Assembly (NCBI GenBank): GCA_947846985.1 | Contig: CANTUZ010000011.1 | Location: forward strand, 29,879,589 to 29,943,588 | Direction of reading: 5' to 3' | Source of the DNA: Fratercula arctica | Taxonomy: Eukaryota; Chordata; Aves; Charadriiformes; Alcidae | DNA length: 64,000 bases | Part shown: positions 11,401 to 23,400 of the stretch, one piece after another | How positions within the stretch are numbered: the first letter of the stretch is position 1 | Layout: every line of letters begins with the position of its first letter | The notes under the pieces: model-generated | What the model was told of the DNA's origin: nothing | Seen by the model: only the letters and a program-made list of their open reading frames with translations | The model's database searches: none | Program-made: the position numbers and the translations under genes

Positions 11401-14400
11401 GGGCTGGGGAGGAGAAAGGAGACTGAAAGCTTAAATTTGTTGAGCCTGGCTGTTCTGTTTTGGGGTTGGTTTTTTTTTTATTCCTTTACATGGGGGAAGG
11501 GGAAGATGAGAGGGAAATCCCAGGCAAATACTGAGCTTGGCTGTCTGCTCTGCATCAGCAACTGGTGCCTGTGAGCCAAGAGAGAAAATGAGGTGGGAGA
11601 ACCACTTCTGACTGACTTCTGACCTGACAGGAGGCTGATATATGAAAATCACACTTATGTCAGAGGAGGGTTTGACCACTTGTTAGACGCCGGTCGGTGT
11701 TGGAGCTGCTTAACCAGAGCTGACCCAGGCTAGCAGAGGGTGGGCCTAATTATCGTCCTTCTCCTGTGCCTTTCCAAAAGATGCTCAGTTAATGAAAACA
11801 CGGCATGAATATAAGCATTTTAATGCTCTTTCCAGCTTGCTTTGTACCTTTGAAAGCTTTAGACCTTGCTATAATATGAGCAACAATGAGCTTTTAGTTG
11901 CAAAGTGGACCTCCTTGCTGAATTGCAATGCATCTGGCTTTTTTCCCTTACATTTTAAGGTACGGGTATAATGTCAGAGGCAGAGCCGAGGCTGAGGAAA
12001 GCTTTTATCCCAGCAGTGCCTGGAACTCCTCATGAAATCAAATATCTTGCCTGCTCTCGGAGGAATCAGAAGGAAGTTCTGGGATGGATGTATTGCTGTT
12101 CTCTCCCACCTGCCAAAAATAGTCTTAAAGGGGAAAAAAAAAACCCCAAACCCACTGTAATTTAGGATTGCTCCAACTTGTGCCCATGGCCTAGCACGCC
12201 TCAGCTGTGCCGTGCTCCCCTGCCTGCTGCGGGATGCTCTGCTTCTCGCACCCGAATGGTGATCCTTTGGAGATGCAGGAGGGGAAAACAGTTGGAAGGA
12301 GGCAGCGGGGAGAGACCCGGCGAGGCTCTGCCTCCAGCGACAGCCCACCGTGGGCGGCTGGGGGACCTGGGCAGCCGCCCTGTGCTGCCCCGCTTGCCTT
12401 TAATGGCTTCAGCATGTGGCGGCGGGGGAGCGGGCAAGATGGCTAAGAAATTAGGTAATTTTCAAGCAGCCAGACAAGCGACTGTTACAGTAATTAATTG
12501 ACTAATCCACCATACAAACAAGGGCTCTTTAAACCAAGGAAGAGCCGGTCACATGGCAAGGATCTGTTTTCAGTCAGAAAAACACTTCAAACATTAGGCC
12601 ATTGAGGGGGACATTTTTGTACTGGCATTTCCAGGAGCAGGCCCCTGTCTGCAATTGCCGTTAGCCCCAGGGGTCTGCATGGTGCTCCCCAGCCAGCCTG
12701 CTGGAGCAGGTTACCTGGTTTTGGTGGCATTACTGTGCCCAGCACTATTTTTTTGTGTGTGTTGCTGGCTTCATGGGGCTGCCCTTGTGGGATTTCCAGA
12801 GCTTGGCCTGGTGTGGAGAGGAGGCCTGAGGCCGCCATTCCCCACCGCCATGGCACCCTGCTGGGCCCCACGCCCTGGCCTGGCCTGGAGGAGTGAGCTG
12901 GGGCTGCTGCTTGGGGAGGGAGATAAATTCATTGTCCTGAGGCAGCAGGACCCGGCTGCCTTGTGCCACGGGTGCCAACAGTCTCCTATCTCGGGCTCGG
13001 CTCCCTGATGACTGTGGAAACTCAGGCTGATGGAGGGCTGTGGCACTGTGCCTTCCTCGGTGGCACTTGGCTTTGCTTAGGGGAGCAGGTGGGAAGGGAA
13101 AAAAAGCCTTACATTTAGAAAGAAGATACCATGGGACCAGTTATGGTGGCTCTCATTTATTAAAGGGTTGGGCTGGGAGGATAAGGTGAGGCTCAGGCGC
13201 AGACAAAGCCCTTGAGGTGGAGGCCTCTGCTACCATGTCAGTCTTCCTAAAGAGTCAGGGGGGATAGATAAGGAAGTGCCATGGCCGTCCCCTGCTCCCG
13301 CACCCTTGGTCATAGGCTGCTTTCTTCAACAACTAATTTCTGTTTGTTTTAGGCGACTGAACAACAACGAGCTGACTGCCATTCCCTCCCTGGGACCTGC
13401 TGCTTCCAGCGTCCGCTCCCTCTACCTGTAAGTTGCTGCTGCCTCTTTTGGCTTTTCACTTTTTGGGCTGTTGTTTGTGGGGTAGGTGTAGCTGCTGCTG
13501 ACTGAGAGTTTCGTGTGTGTCCCACCCACTTCTGCTGACTCTTCGCGTTTCATTATTGGGCTTGTTAGCACCTTAATTAAGAAACGTCTTCTGGAGTGAC
13601 TTGTGCGGGGTTGGTCTCAATTAATGTTGTACTTATGGTCAGTGGTAACATGTCAGTAAACTAAACAGGTTAGTTGCATATTGAGTAAAATCTTTTTCTC
13701 ATCTGCCTTTGGGTTTCAACCATTATGTCATACTTGTGCTATTAAAGGAGTATATAACTTTACCTTTTCTTTATTGTTTTTTTTTTTTTTTTTCCTGGCC
13801 CTGTTCTGATCATTTCTTCTTTTCTCTTAAAGCCAGAGACTATTCACATCTTAATCTTTCAGGGAACTCATTCCAGACACGTTTTTATGGTCTCTTTCAA
13901 CCTTTTTTACTTTTTTCTTTTGAGGGGGTGATTGGTGACTGTAAGTCTAGATGTGCAGAAGCTTTGAAGTTCTTAACTCTGGTAGTTTAGGTGCCTGCAG
14001 AAGTGTTAGACACCTGAGAGCCCTTGTGTGTCTGCCACCGAGTATCTCGGGTTGAGGATGCTGCTGAAGGGAATAAAGACATTATAATATCAAACTTCTT
14101 AGTACCTTAAGAGTGTGGATTTCTAAAATTATTTTTGCATGTGTCTGCTTGTAATGCAAACCGAGAAGGAATTTTGCTGAGGTATGCATGATACCTCCCA
14201 AGTTCCCGGGAAGGGGAAGTGGTTATAGCTAATACGGACTCCAGCAAAGTGCTTGAGCAGTTTAAGCAATCGCTTCCAGTGTGCATGGCCTTGCAGTGCG
14301 TGGTCACAGGCAGGTGTCCATGTTTGCCATGGATTGTCTTCTCCTTGTAGTGGAAAATACCAGTGTCCATACCACCAGGTGACTGACCTCATGCCCAAAA

Positions 14401-17400
14401 GGCTCTGACTTACTCAAACAACCTTGATCTGTTGACTAAAAATACATTCCTGTTACTTAAATCAAGGACAGAATTGAGTGAAATGAACTGGCACTGTTCC
14501 TGCTCTTCCATTAGGCAGTGTTAAAATATGCAAAGCAGAACTCCCTCACTGTCTTAATTCAGTTTAGGGATCTTAGCTTCAAATTGGTGTCCGTATCTCA
14601 CTCCTGTTGTGAAGCAAGTTTAGTTTTTGTCTGAGATACGGTTGCCTTTGATCTGGTTCTTGGGTATACTGTGTTCCTGCAGGGCTTATGAAGAGCCAAA
14701 GTGCTCCTCTGCTATCATCGGTTCTGGATCTAACAAGTATCTCTTAAATCCGTAAGTAACCACTTCACCTCCTGGGTGGAGGGGTGGCTTGTGCCTCAGC
14801 AGTTATCAGACCTGTCAAATGTGTCACATGCAGTTGGTGTGAAACCGGCTTGTTTGATTTCTGCCTCCTGCAGCCTCTCCCTGCTTGCATGACCACATGT
14901 GAAGCCTGGACGCGTGATCTGGGGGCTGCAGGGCAGTAACTCCCTCCAAGCAGGGTCCCTTGTTCAAGGCACGATCCCCTGACATGAGAGGCCATCTGCC
15001 TGCCACTTGAACTGAGCTTACCAGGCTGCCGCATAGCCCAGTGTGTTACGCATTGGTGTTCAAAAAACTCCAGAAATCTGATTTATGAGTGGAAAGCTTG
15101 CATACAATTTGCTATCCAGGATATAGTTTTAGGCCCCCCAAATCGGCTTTTTTTTCTCACGAAGTCTATAAATGATCTGAGTTTCACAAGCCCCTGTTGT
15201 TGTTTTTGCTATTAATTTAGCCATTGGCAAAGGACCAAATTGCCAGAGCTTTGGGGTTTTTATTCCTGAAATGAAATAAGCAGTTTGGAAAGGAGGAATA
15301 ATGACTGGTGGAAGGCAGTAGATTTACAGCTCCTCTGAAATTTCAGAGTGGTGCAGAAGGAAGGGGAAGGTACAAAGCCAAATGATAAAAGGACGGTATT
15401 CTAAACAGACCTGCTTAGTATCACTTTCCAGAAATCTGTATTGCTTTCCTCAGCTGCTACACATAAATAACTCTGATAGTGGGATTTGTAAGGCTGCTGT
15501 CATACCTCTGCAAGAAGGATCTCTTTGTTTAGCTTGTTTCAGAGAATGCCAGTTTTTTCCCCCTTGCATTTCCTTTTAATTTTTATCAGAGGTAAAAATA
15601 ATCTGAAAGATGTTTTAAAGTACCTGTTTTAATCGATGTTGCTGACTAACTCACATTGGAATGATTTGCTGAGGAAGCGAAGCTTTCTCCATCCTTGGGA
15701 GTCCTTAAATCAATTGGATGGCTTCCTAAAAGATGGTCCTTTAGTTCAACTCTAGGTTAATGGGCTTGATATGCAAATTGTTGGGTAAAGTTCTTTGGCC
15801 TTCTGTGATGTAAGGAATCAGATTATATGGTCATACTGGTTTCTTGTGGCCTTCAAATCTGTGAAGTAATAATTGGGGAGGCTGCCAAACCAAACCCAGG
15901 GTGAAGACTCATAATGAAGACTGTGTACTGAGAAACTGGTTTATGTTTAAGTATATAGTGTTACAGTGTATTCTTACTGCTAAAGAAAAATAAATACATT
16001 TCCTTTTTTTCCCCAGTGTTTAGAAATGTGTGAAGTGTGTTTACCTCACAAACCTCTGAAGTAGGTTTTGTATATTGCATGTGGTTAAGTATTTCCAAAG
16101 GGCTGTGAATGCATTATAAAAGCGAGGGTTGTATATTGTCAGTCAAAACAGCCCTTTTGAATGAGTTACTTCATCTCCTGCTCTTCCTAAACTGGGGAAC
16201 AGACTTTCTCTCCTTTTGGTGCTGGGAGAAAGGAGTCTGAGTGTGGCAGTATGGCAGATTTTCCATAAAGTTTTTTTTAATGAGCTTGATTGCTTTGCAT
16301 TCCCTGTCTTGGGGTTTCCTATACCTGTTCTCTCTCCATCACCCAAAACTTGCTTGACCTCACGTACATGTGGACTGTGGGCCATATGTAAGCATGTGGG
16401 AATCCGTTGGAGAGAGAATTCTCAAGGCTTTCTGCAAATCTTTGGGTGTTTGAGGCTGCAGATGGATGCAGGCATAACATATGTATCAAACATGCTATGC
16501 CCTAATATACTGCCATGAAGTTTAGTTCAGTTTAATTATTCCTTGAAGAGTCAGTTTGTTTGCCTTGAACGTTGAAAATACTGCCAAAGTCGTTCATCTC
16601 AACGAGAGCAAACATAAGGGACTTGATAAGGCTTTTAATAGAACAGAAGGGAAAAATAATCTATGTACGGGTTACCAAATAAAGACAGGCATTAAATGCA
16701 AACATCTGTTAATGCAAACAAAAGCCAGGAAATTCAGCTGGGAGGGGGAGAGACTGAATCTGGATTCATTCCGAAATTACATCGGAGTAGCTGAGAGGAG
16801 AATCTTGCCTGAAATTCCCACAGCATTTGTAATTTAGCTACAGTTCCTAGACTTGGACGTTTGGGAGTTGATGGCAGGATGTTTTCACTGACATGCTCTT
16901 GGCTGAGGATTTCCCTTCCCAATGTTCTGCTGCCACTCCAGTGTCTTAACTCTGTAGGGTCTTGAGAAGACTCTATTACCTGATCTGGTGGGGAAGGGGA
17001 AGATGGAAGAAACCATTTCTTTGCAGCAGAACTGAGTCTGTTTATATCCAGCTTCCTCACTAACTTGTGTGAGGAGTCTCTTAGCCTTGCTAGCGTGCCA
17101 GGTGAGAGGAGGACCTGAGCTGCAATCAGCTCTGTGTTGATCTGTTACTATGGGTTTCCCAAAAACCTCTGTGCAGGCGCAAGCTCAGCCCTTTACTCTG
17201 GGGCCTCTCTGCCACTACGTCATCCACCTGCATGTGGGTAAATGCATCCTGGAGGGCTTTTGGGAAGTCTGCACGGGATGACGGAGATGGATCCTTGTCC
17301 CCTGCCCTGGCTCCAAGGTGGCCAGCCTAGTTCAGTCAGCATCCACTGATGCAGGCACGCCAGCACGGGCTGTTACACAGCTGTAGAGCTCAGCCTGCTA

Positions 17401-20400
17401 ACCAGACCTCTGAAGCAGGCATGGTAAACGGAGCACACTCTGTGCCACATCCTTAGCTGGCTAGGAATTAAGGAAGTTAACAGATTAAACACTTAAAAAT
17501 AACTTTCACTGTAAGTCTTTTAAGCCCCCAACCATTTAGCAACAAAGGGAATAGTGACCCACAGCAGTCAGCTGTATGTTAGCAACGGTCAGAGCTGTTT
17601 GAGATGCTTTGGCCCCATGATCTTGCTCTGAGTAAGCACAGATAACAAGGAAGTCAGAATAGGTATTTTTGAAGCAAAAGAGTGTGAAATAGGATTAGCT
17701 GATTCACAGAGGATGCAATGACACTCTGCAGCGTATTTACTGAGGAAAGCAAAATCAATAGGACTACTCTGCTGCCAAACTGAGCATAAAAGTCTCTTGA
17801 AGAAAATCAATCTTCTTTACAGGCTCATCAATGTAAAGATCAATTCACATTAAACTGTAATTAAACAGAGAGGGCTAATAGGAGAAGGGTATGTGATCTA
17901 CTCTGCCACAGGCAAAATATCATGTAAAATATATCATGTAAAATTTGAAAACTAAATACATGGAGAATTGGAAACTGTGAGTGGCAGGGAACATGCTAGG
18001 TCTGCTTGAAAGGACTGGTGAACTCAGACGCCAATTGGGGCAGCAGGGTCCTCATGAAAAGGAGGGTACTCAGTGGTATTCCATCTGGATGTCGGAGGTA
18101 AGACAGGTCAAAGACTGCAGCCAATAATTCCTACATCAGGAGTAATGTTTCCATTTTAATTGCATGGCTGCTTGGAGAGCTTTTCCTCTGAAGTATTGGG
18201 GATTTCACTATAATTCTGGTTAAATTAGTCACGTTGTTAGTAATGTGACTCTTGTTTATTGTCTCACTTTAGCTTTAATTTTCATTGTATCTCATTAGAC
18301 TTTGTCCTGGATTAGAGTTGACTGGTCTTGGAGATCCCTAACATGACAGAATTGGGATCATACTATTGATCCTCCTCCTGGAGCTGTTGCTTTGTGCTTT
18401 CTTAGTGAAGGCTTGGGAAAGCAACTGTTATTTCAGTGCTGTTTGCACTGCTTCACTAGTGTGGTCAAATGAGGTTTGCAGAGCCTCTTTCTAAAGACCC
18501 ATGTGGTCCATTAGATTCTTTGAGCTGCTGTTTTGCGTTCACCCAAGACAAACGTGTCGTGCTATGTTAGCTGAAACAATGCTGGCAGTCACTCTGCTAA
18601 TCCAAGTATGATCTAGCAAATACACCTTCGTTTCCGCAAGCCTTTCCCAGGAGCTGAGATGGTGATGTTGACATGTGACTCCAGTTCATCTTTGCTTTTC
18701 AAGTTAAGATCATGAAGACTCAGCTAATTATCAGGAGAACTGCAGCTTCAGTTTCTGCCTGTTGCAGCCTCTCTGGTGACCCCCATCAGAGGAAAGAGCT
18801 CAAACCTGCTGCATCTGTGCTGTTTATAGAGCACAACTCAAGTCTGAGCTGGTCTCTACATGAGGTATGAGCTCACTTCATGTTCCTGACTAGGCCAGAG
18901 TATAAACCTCTGTGTAGGCGGTGTTGATAGTTGGGAAGTTCAGGCTTAAATGAAGACTTGAGGTTTGAGCTAACACGATGGTATAGATGTAGCCTTGGAG
19001 GCCATTTGTGACCTGGGATCCTGCTGTGCTAATTGCTGTACAAACAAAACAACTGCCTTGACCCCCAGGAGACTTAGTCTGCAAGTCATCTTTGCTGGAG
19101 TTTAGAAAAGGATGATCTAAGAATTAGAAATAAGGAGAATACTCTGTTAATTCCATCTGGATCACAGCAAGTGGTTTTGTACTCATAAGCACAAAATGTA
19201 GATGACTCAGATGCAGCCGTGTGCGGGGTCCGGTTGGAGTCAGCAGGCTTTGCCTGTGTGCAGGACGTGTCTCGGGCGGCTTAGCAAACCACGCTGCCTG
19301 CCATGCTGCCTAATTACTTGCACAAAGAAAACTTTCTCTGGTAAGTAAGAAGAAGTGGTATATGCAGGTTTAGATCCATCAGTGGGAGCAGATTCACCCC
19401 CAGTCCCTGCTTGCATCAGTTCTTACATACTGTAATGTCTACAGGGACCAATTCTCCAGCGTTTACTCAGGCAGTTCCCCTCAGAGGATGGAGAAAGAGC
19501 TGCTTTCTGAGGATTTGGTCCACACTACAGGCTATACTACTCGGCTTCTCTTTTTAAATGTGAATATATTGATGTGGAAAGGTGAAGAGAAAGAATGCTG
19601 GCAGTCAGGCTGTTCAGTATGCAAGCAACATACAGGCATAAGATATTCTGAAACCTACCTCTCCTGTTTGTTTTGCTCAGAGTTCATAGTAAGGCTCTGG
19701 TGCGTAAAGTCTGCTAGTTTTTGAGGCCAAAGACTGCAAGAGCCTTTCCCAGTGGAGGAAATTCTCATTAATCATGTGCTCCCAAGCACCAGAAGAGATG
19801 CTGTTTTGACTTCTCTTTTGGGGCTGTTAGAACTGTTCTAATCATTTGTATGTCCTCTTCGAGCTTTAAGATATAACGTGAGCGCGTGGAAACGGCAAAG
19901 GATCTGAGGCTATTCCAGGGAAAAGAGTAATCATTTCTTCTAGAAAAGCAAAAGCAGTAAAGCACATAGTCCTCAGGCTCAAAAAAAGAGCATCAGAAAA
20001 CAATCTGGGCACGTGCAGAGCAGTGTAAAAATTGGCCAGAGGAAAAAGATAGTGAAAGTTGGTGGCAGCTCGTGGAATACCAGTTACCCCTTGAGGCCAC
20101 TTTATTATCTATTAACTAGGGAGGGTAACAGTTTTGTGCAGCCGTGGTGGCTTCTTCTGCAAGTAGAGAATTGTTTTGAGCTAGGCTAGGTCTGCTCTGA
20201 CATCTGTGTGCTGATTAGCAGGCTGTGTGAGGTTAGTATTTGTCCTAAAAACAAAGGAGAGGACACAAGTGGTCTTGTAGGACGGGGCACAAGATGAGGA
20301 CTTGGACTACTGGAACAGTATCTTTTTTTGTGTGTGTCTCACTTATTCATTACACCCCAAGACCAAGTAAATTCTTGTTTGGGTAGGTCTGCTTCCTCCG

Positions 20401-23400
20401 AGCTGAAGAGCAGGAATTGCCACCAGGCAGATGCAACTCATGAATGTAAAGCATCTTCTGGTGCGTTGTCCGAGGGCAGGTGCATGTCATGTACAATGCA
20501 CAAGATGGTTTCTAAGTTCTGTCCCTCTGCAGATCAAGCCTAGATTAGTTGTCGGGGTCATTTGTGACCATGATCTTTTGTTAAGGTCAATATGAAAAAT
20601 AGCCTCATGTTTGAGCCTTAGAATAGCCCAAACTCACTACTATTAATATCTGTGGTAGATTGACTGTCTCATTTAACGGCATATGGCAGATAAAGCACAT
20701 GTCTACAAAAGCAATTCCTTTGTTAGTCTTCACAGACTGAGCAGATTTCAAACATAAATAACTTGCTGAGTTGAAAGTTTTTTTAGCATATTGGAGTTTC
20801 CTGCCCCAAAACTGCTAGTAATAGCAATTTAGTTTGCTCAGGGGTGAGTAAAAGCAGAGTTGCAGCTGCAGTGAAAGCAAGTTAAATTATTTCTGTGTGG
20901 AATTCTCTACCCATTTTTCTCTCTGAAAGCTTGGCTGATTCGGTTTTGTAACAAAACTGCACAAAATCAGGTAACTGTGTTACTGTTTCTGTGCTTTCCT
21001 CCCTACTGAGATTGCCCAGTTAGTCCTCATTATCAGTCGTCAGTTTATCCTGGTTGTTAGGGCAGCGGTGCTTGCTCAGAGCATCAAATAGATCCCTAGC
21101 AAGGAGTAAGGACAGGGGTGGAGGTAGAATTTGCATTATTTTTTTTTTCTTTTTTTTAAACTATGGTGCCATAAAGTACTTTCAAAATCTCTCCATTTTG
21201 TTTACCTTCAAGCGTCCTGGAAGGCTTGAGAACAGGCAATGTCTTTTAGTTCCTCTGTATATAACAAGGCTAAAACTGTTTCAGCAGAGGTGTTAAAAAA
21301 TGAATCCTGCCCATGTGGTTCAAAGCCCAGTGAGTAAAGCATCAGTTTTGCCATTTACCTTCTGCTCCGTACGATGCTTAGCACTTCCATCGTTGCTTCC
21401 ACTGCACCATTAGGAATAGTGTGTAATTCAGGGTAAAGAAACACTAGGGTAAATAGGGTTCGCTAAAATGTGATCCTGCTATGTCTAGGTTGGAAAATAT
21501 TAGCAAAAAAAAAAAATCTCTAGAAAGCTCATTTTTAACTGAATTAAAAGCTGACACTGTGCTGGATTTTCTGTTATTTTTAACCCATGTTAAGTTCCCT
21601 GATTAATTGCACAGGTGAACAATAGAGATCATGTCAGAAGTTATGATCTTACTTCTGCAAAACCAGCCCTGCTGGGGGTACACGTGATGGAAGGTCTGAC
21701 TGCTGGTTAAGGTAGACGAGAAAGTGATCAGTCATACCTTTATATGAAGTGATCACTTAAGAGGCCACCCTCCCTTCCAAGTGTGTGCATAACTCTTGCT
21801 TGTTAACAGGAATTCCACGTGAATATTGATTGGGAATAAGTGGTTGGGTGAGTACGTGTTTTGCCTGTCAAGCCATTTAATGTTCAATTGCACATCAGGG
21901 AAAATAGCAAGAGTAGCTGGAAAATGAAGCTACGGGTGAAAAGACAACTGTTTTAGTGGTCAGATCTGAGCAGAGAAAAATAAGTTGAGGAGAGGGGAAG
22001 AATTAAGAGTTGGTGACAAAAGAAAGAATCTATAAATGGTTCATTGTTTTTAGACTTAAAATATTTTCTCCTGTCCAATCCGTATCCTGCAGATCACACA
22101 CTGTGTGGAAGCAGTTGCTGAATGGAGGGGCGATTAGCATAAGCAACCAGGGAAAGGCATTGGACTTCCTGTAATTTTTCCCGTGTCCTGGAAAAGGAAC
22201 ACCTTTTGGTGGTCTTATTGAAGACTTTTTATTTTCCCTCCAGATTATGTTCTTGAGACAGCTGTGATCTTTTTCAAAATAAGAGGAACTGAAAAATTAA
22301 ATGGTCATATTAAAGAAGCTTGAAGAACTTATTGACTAAGTGGTGATAAATGCTTACCACTGATTTTACAAGTTATGTTCTGGGGAAGATAGTGTTCTAG
22401 GAAGAGATAGTGTTTTACACCAGCCTGGCTTAGCACAGTAGCGGTTCTACTTCAGAGCTCAAATTTTCTGTTCCCTGGATCTTTTGACACCTTGTTCTGC
22501 AGTTTCCTGAAGCCATCCTTCCTACTTGACGTGCTTTATTAGTAACAGGGTGCCTAGACTTGTTAAGAAGAGCTATTTTCTTCGCTAACTTGACCATTGC
22601 TTTTCCACATAAGAGCTATGCCTTCTTGCAGGCTGAACAGTCGCAGCTGAGCAGAGCTCACAGTGGAGTCTGCCCAGAGGCTATCCCTGTTCTGGTGACC
22701 TTGCTGACAAGACAGATAAGCCCTTTCAACAGAGCACAAGTGTGTGTCATGTTGGAACAGACTAACCAGCCAGCCTATCTACATCTCTAAAGTGTTAACA
22801 GGAGTTTGACTGGCCAGTCAAAAATGTGTTTCTCCAACTGCTGCCTTCTTCAAGGGGCAAGTCTTTTAGCAACTTCTGCTGCAAGTTCCGTGAGAGTTAG
22901 TTTGGTCTGGAGAGCAGACATATTTAAGTGTGTTGGCCTTTATTTACCTGCCTTAGCATCAGGGTCACAGAGCTGTCGTGTAGTTAAATCCACCTGTTTT
23001 CATTGTGCTCCTGTCAAAGGTGAGAAAAGCCCCCATGTCACATCATGGCTTTCAGGCACAAACAGTGCACGCTATCAAGAAGTCTGCTTGTAATTACAGT
23101 TTGGATTAATGTCCCAGCATCATGGGCAGAGTCATTACATTTGGTTTGCACTTAAATTGCTTCTCTGCTTGTGTATTTTCCCCTCCTCACTCCTGTGGAG
23201 AGACAAAAGCAAAACAAAGCCACCCACAAAACACATGCACTCACTAGGCTGTGGTGGATCTTCTTTACTTTGATCATTTATTACACAAAGAGAAACTAAA
23301 ATCAGCATCAGGATTTAAGGATAAAAGTGCCTACATGCCTTGTGATCCTGGACCCTATTGGCTTTCAAATGAAAATGCTGCCCTTGTTGATTAGAAGCAC

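Larger units (their letters stand above)
8459..13352 (+). other. LRIG1 intron 2
   Basis: A 4.9-kb phase-2 intron running from GTAAGT to TGTTTTAG. It contains a 19-bp tandem duplication at 9585-9622, a purine-rich stretch near 10130-10235, and a CpG-rich segment at about 12180-12445 with a YY1-like motif, followed by AT-rich homeodomain-type sites. No coding exon was recognised. Confidence 0.85.
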
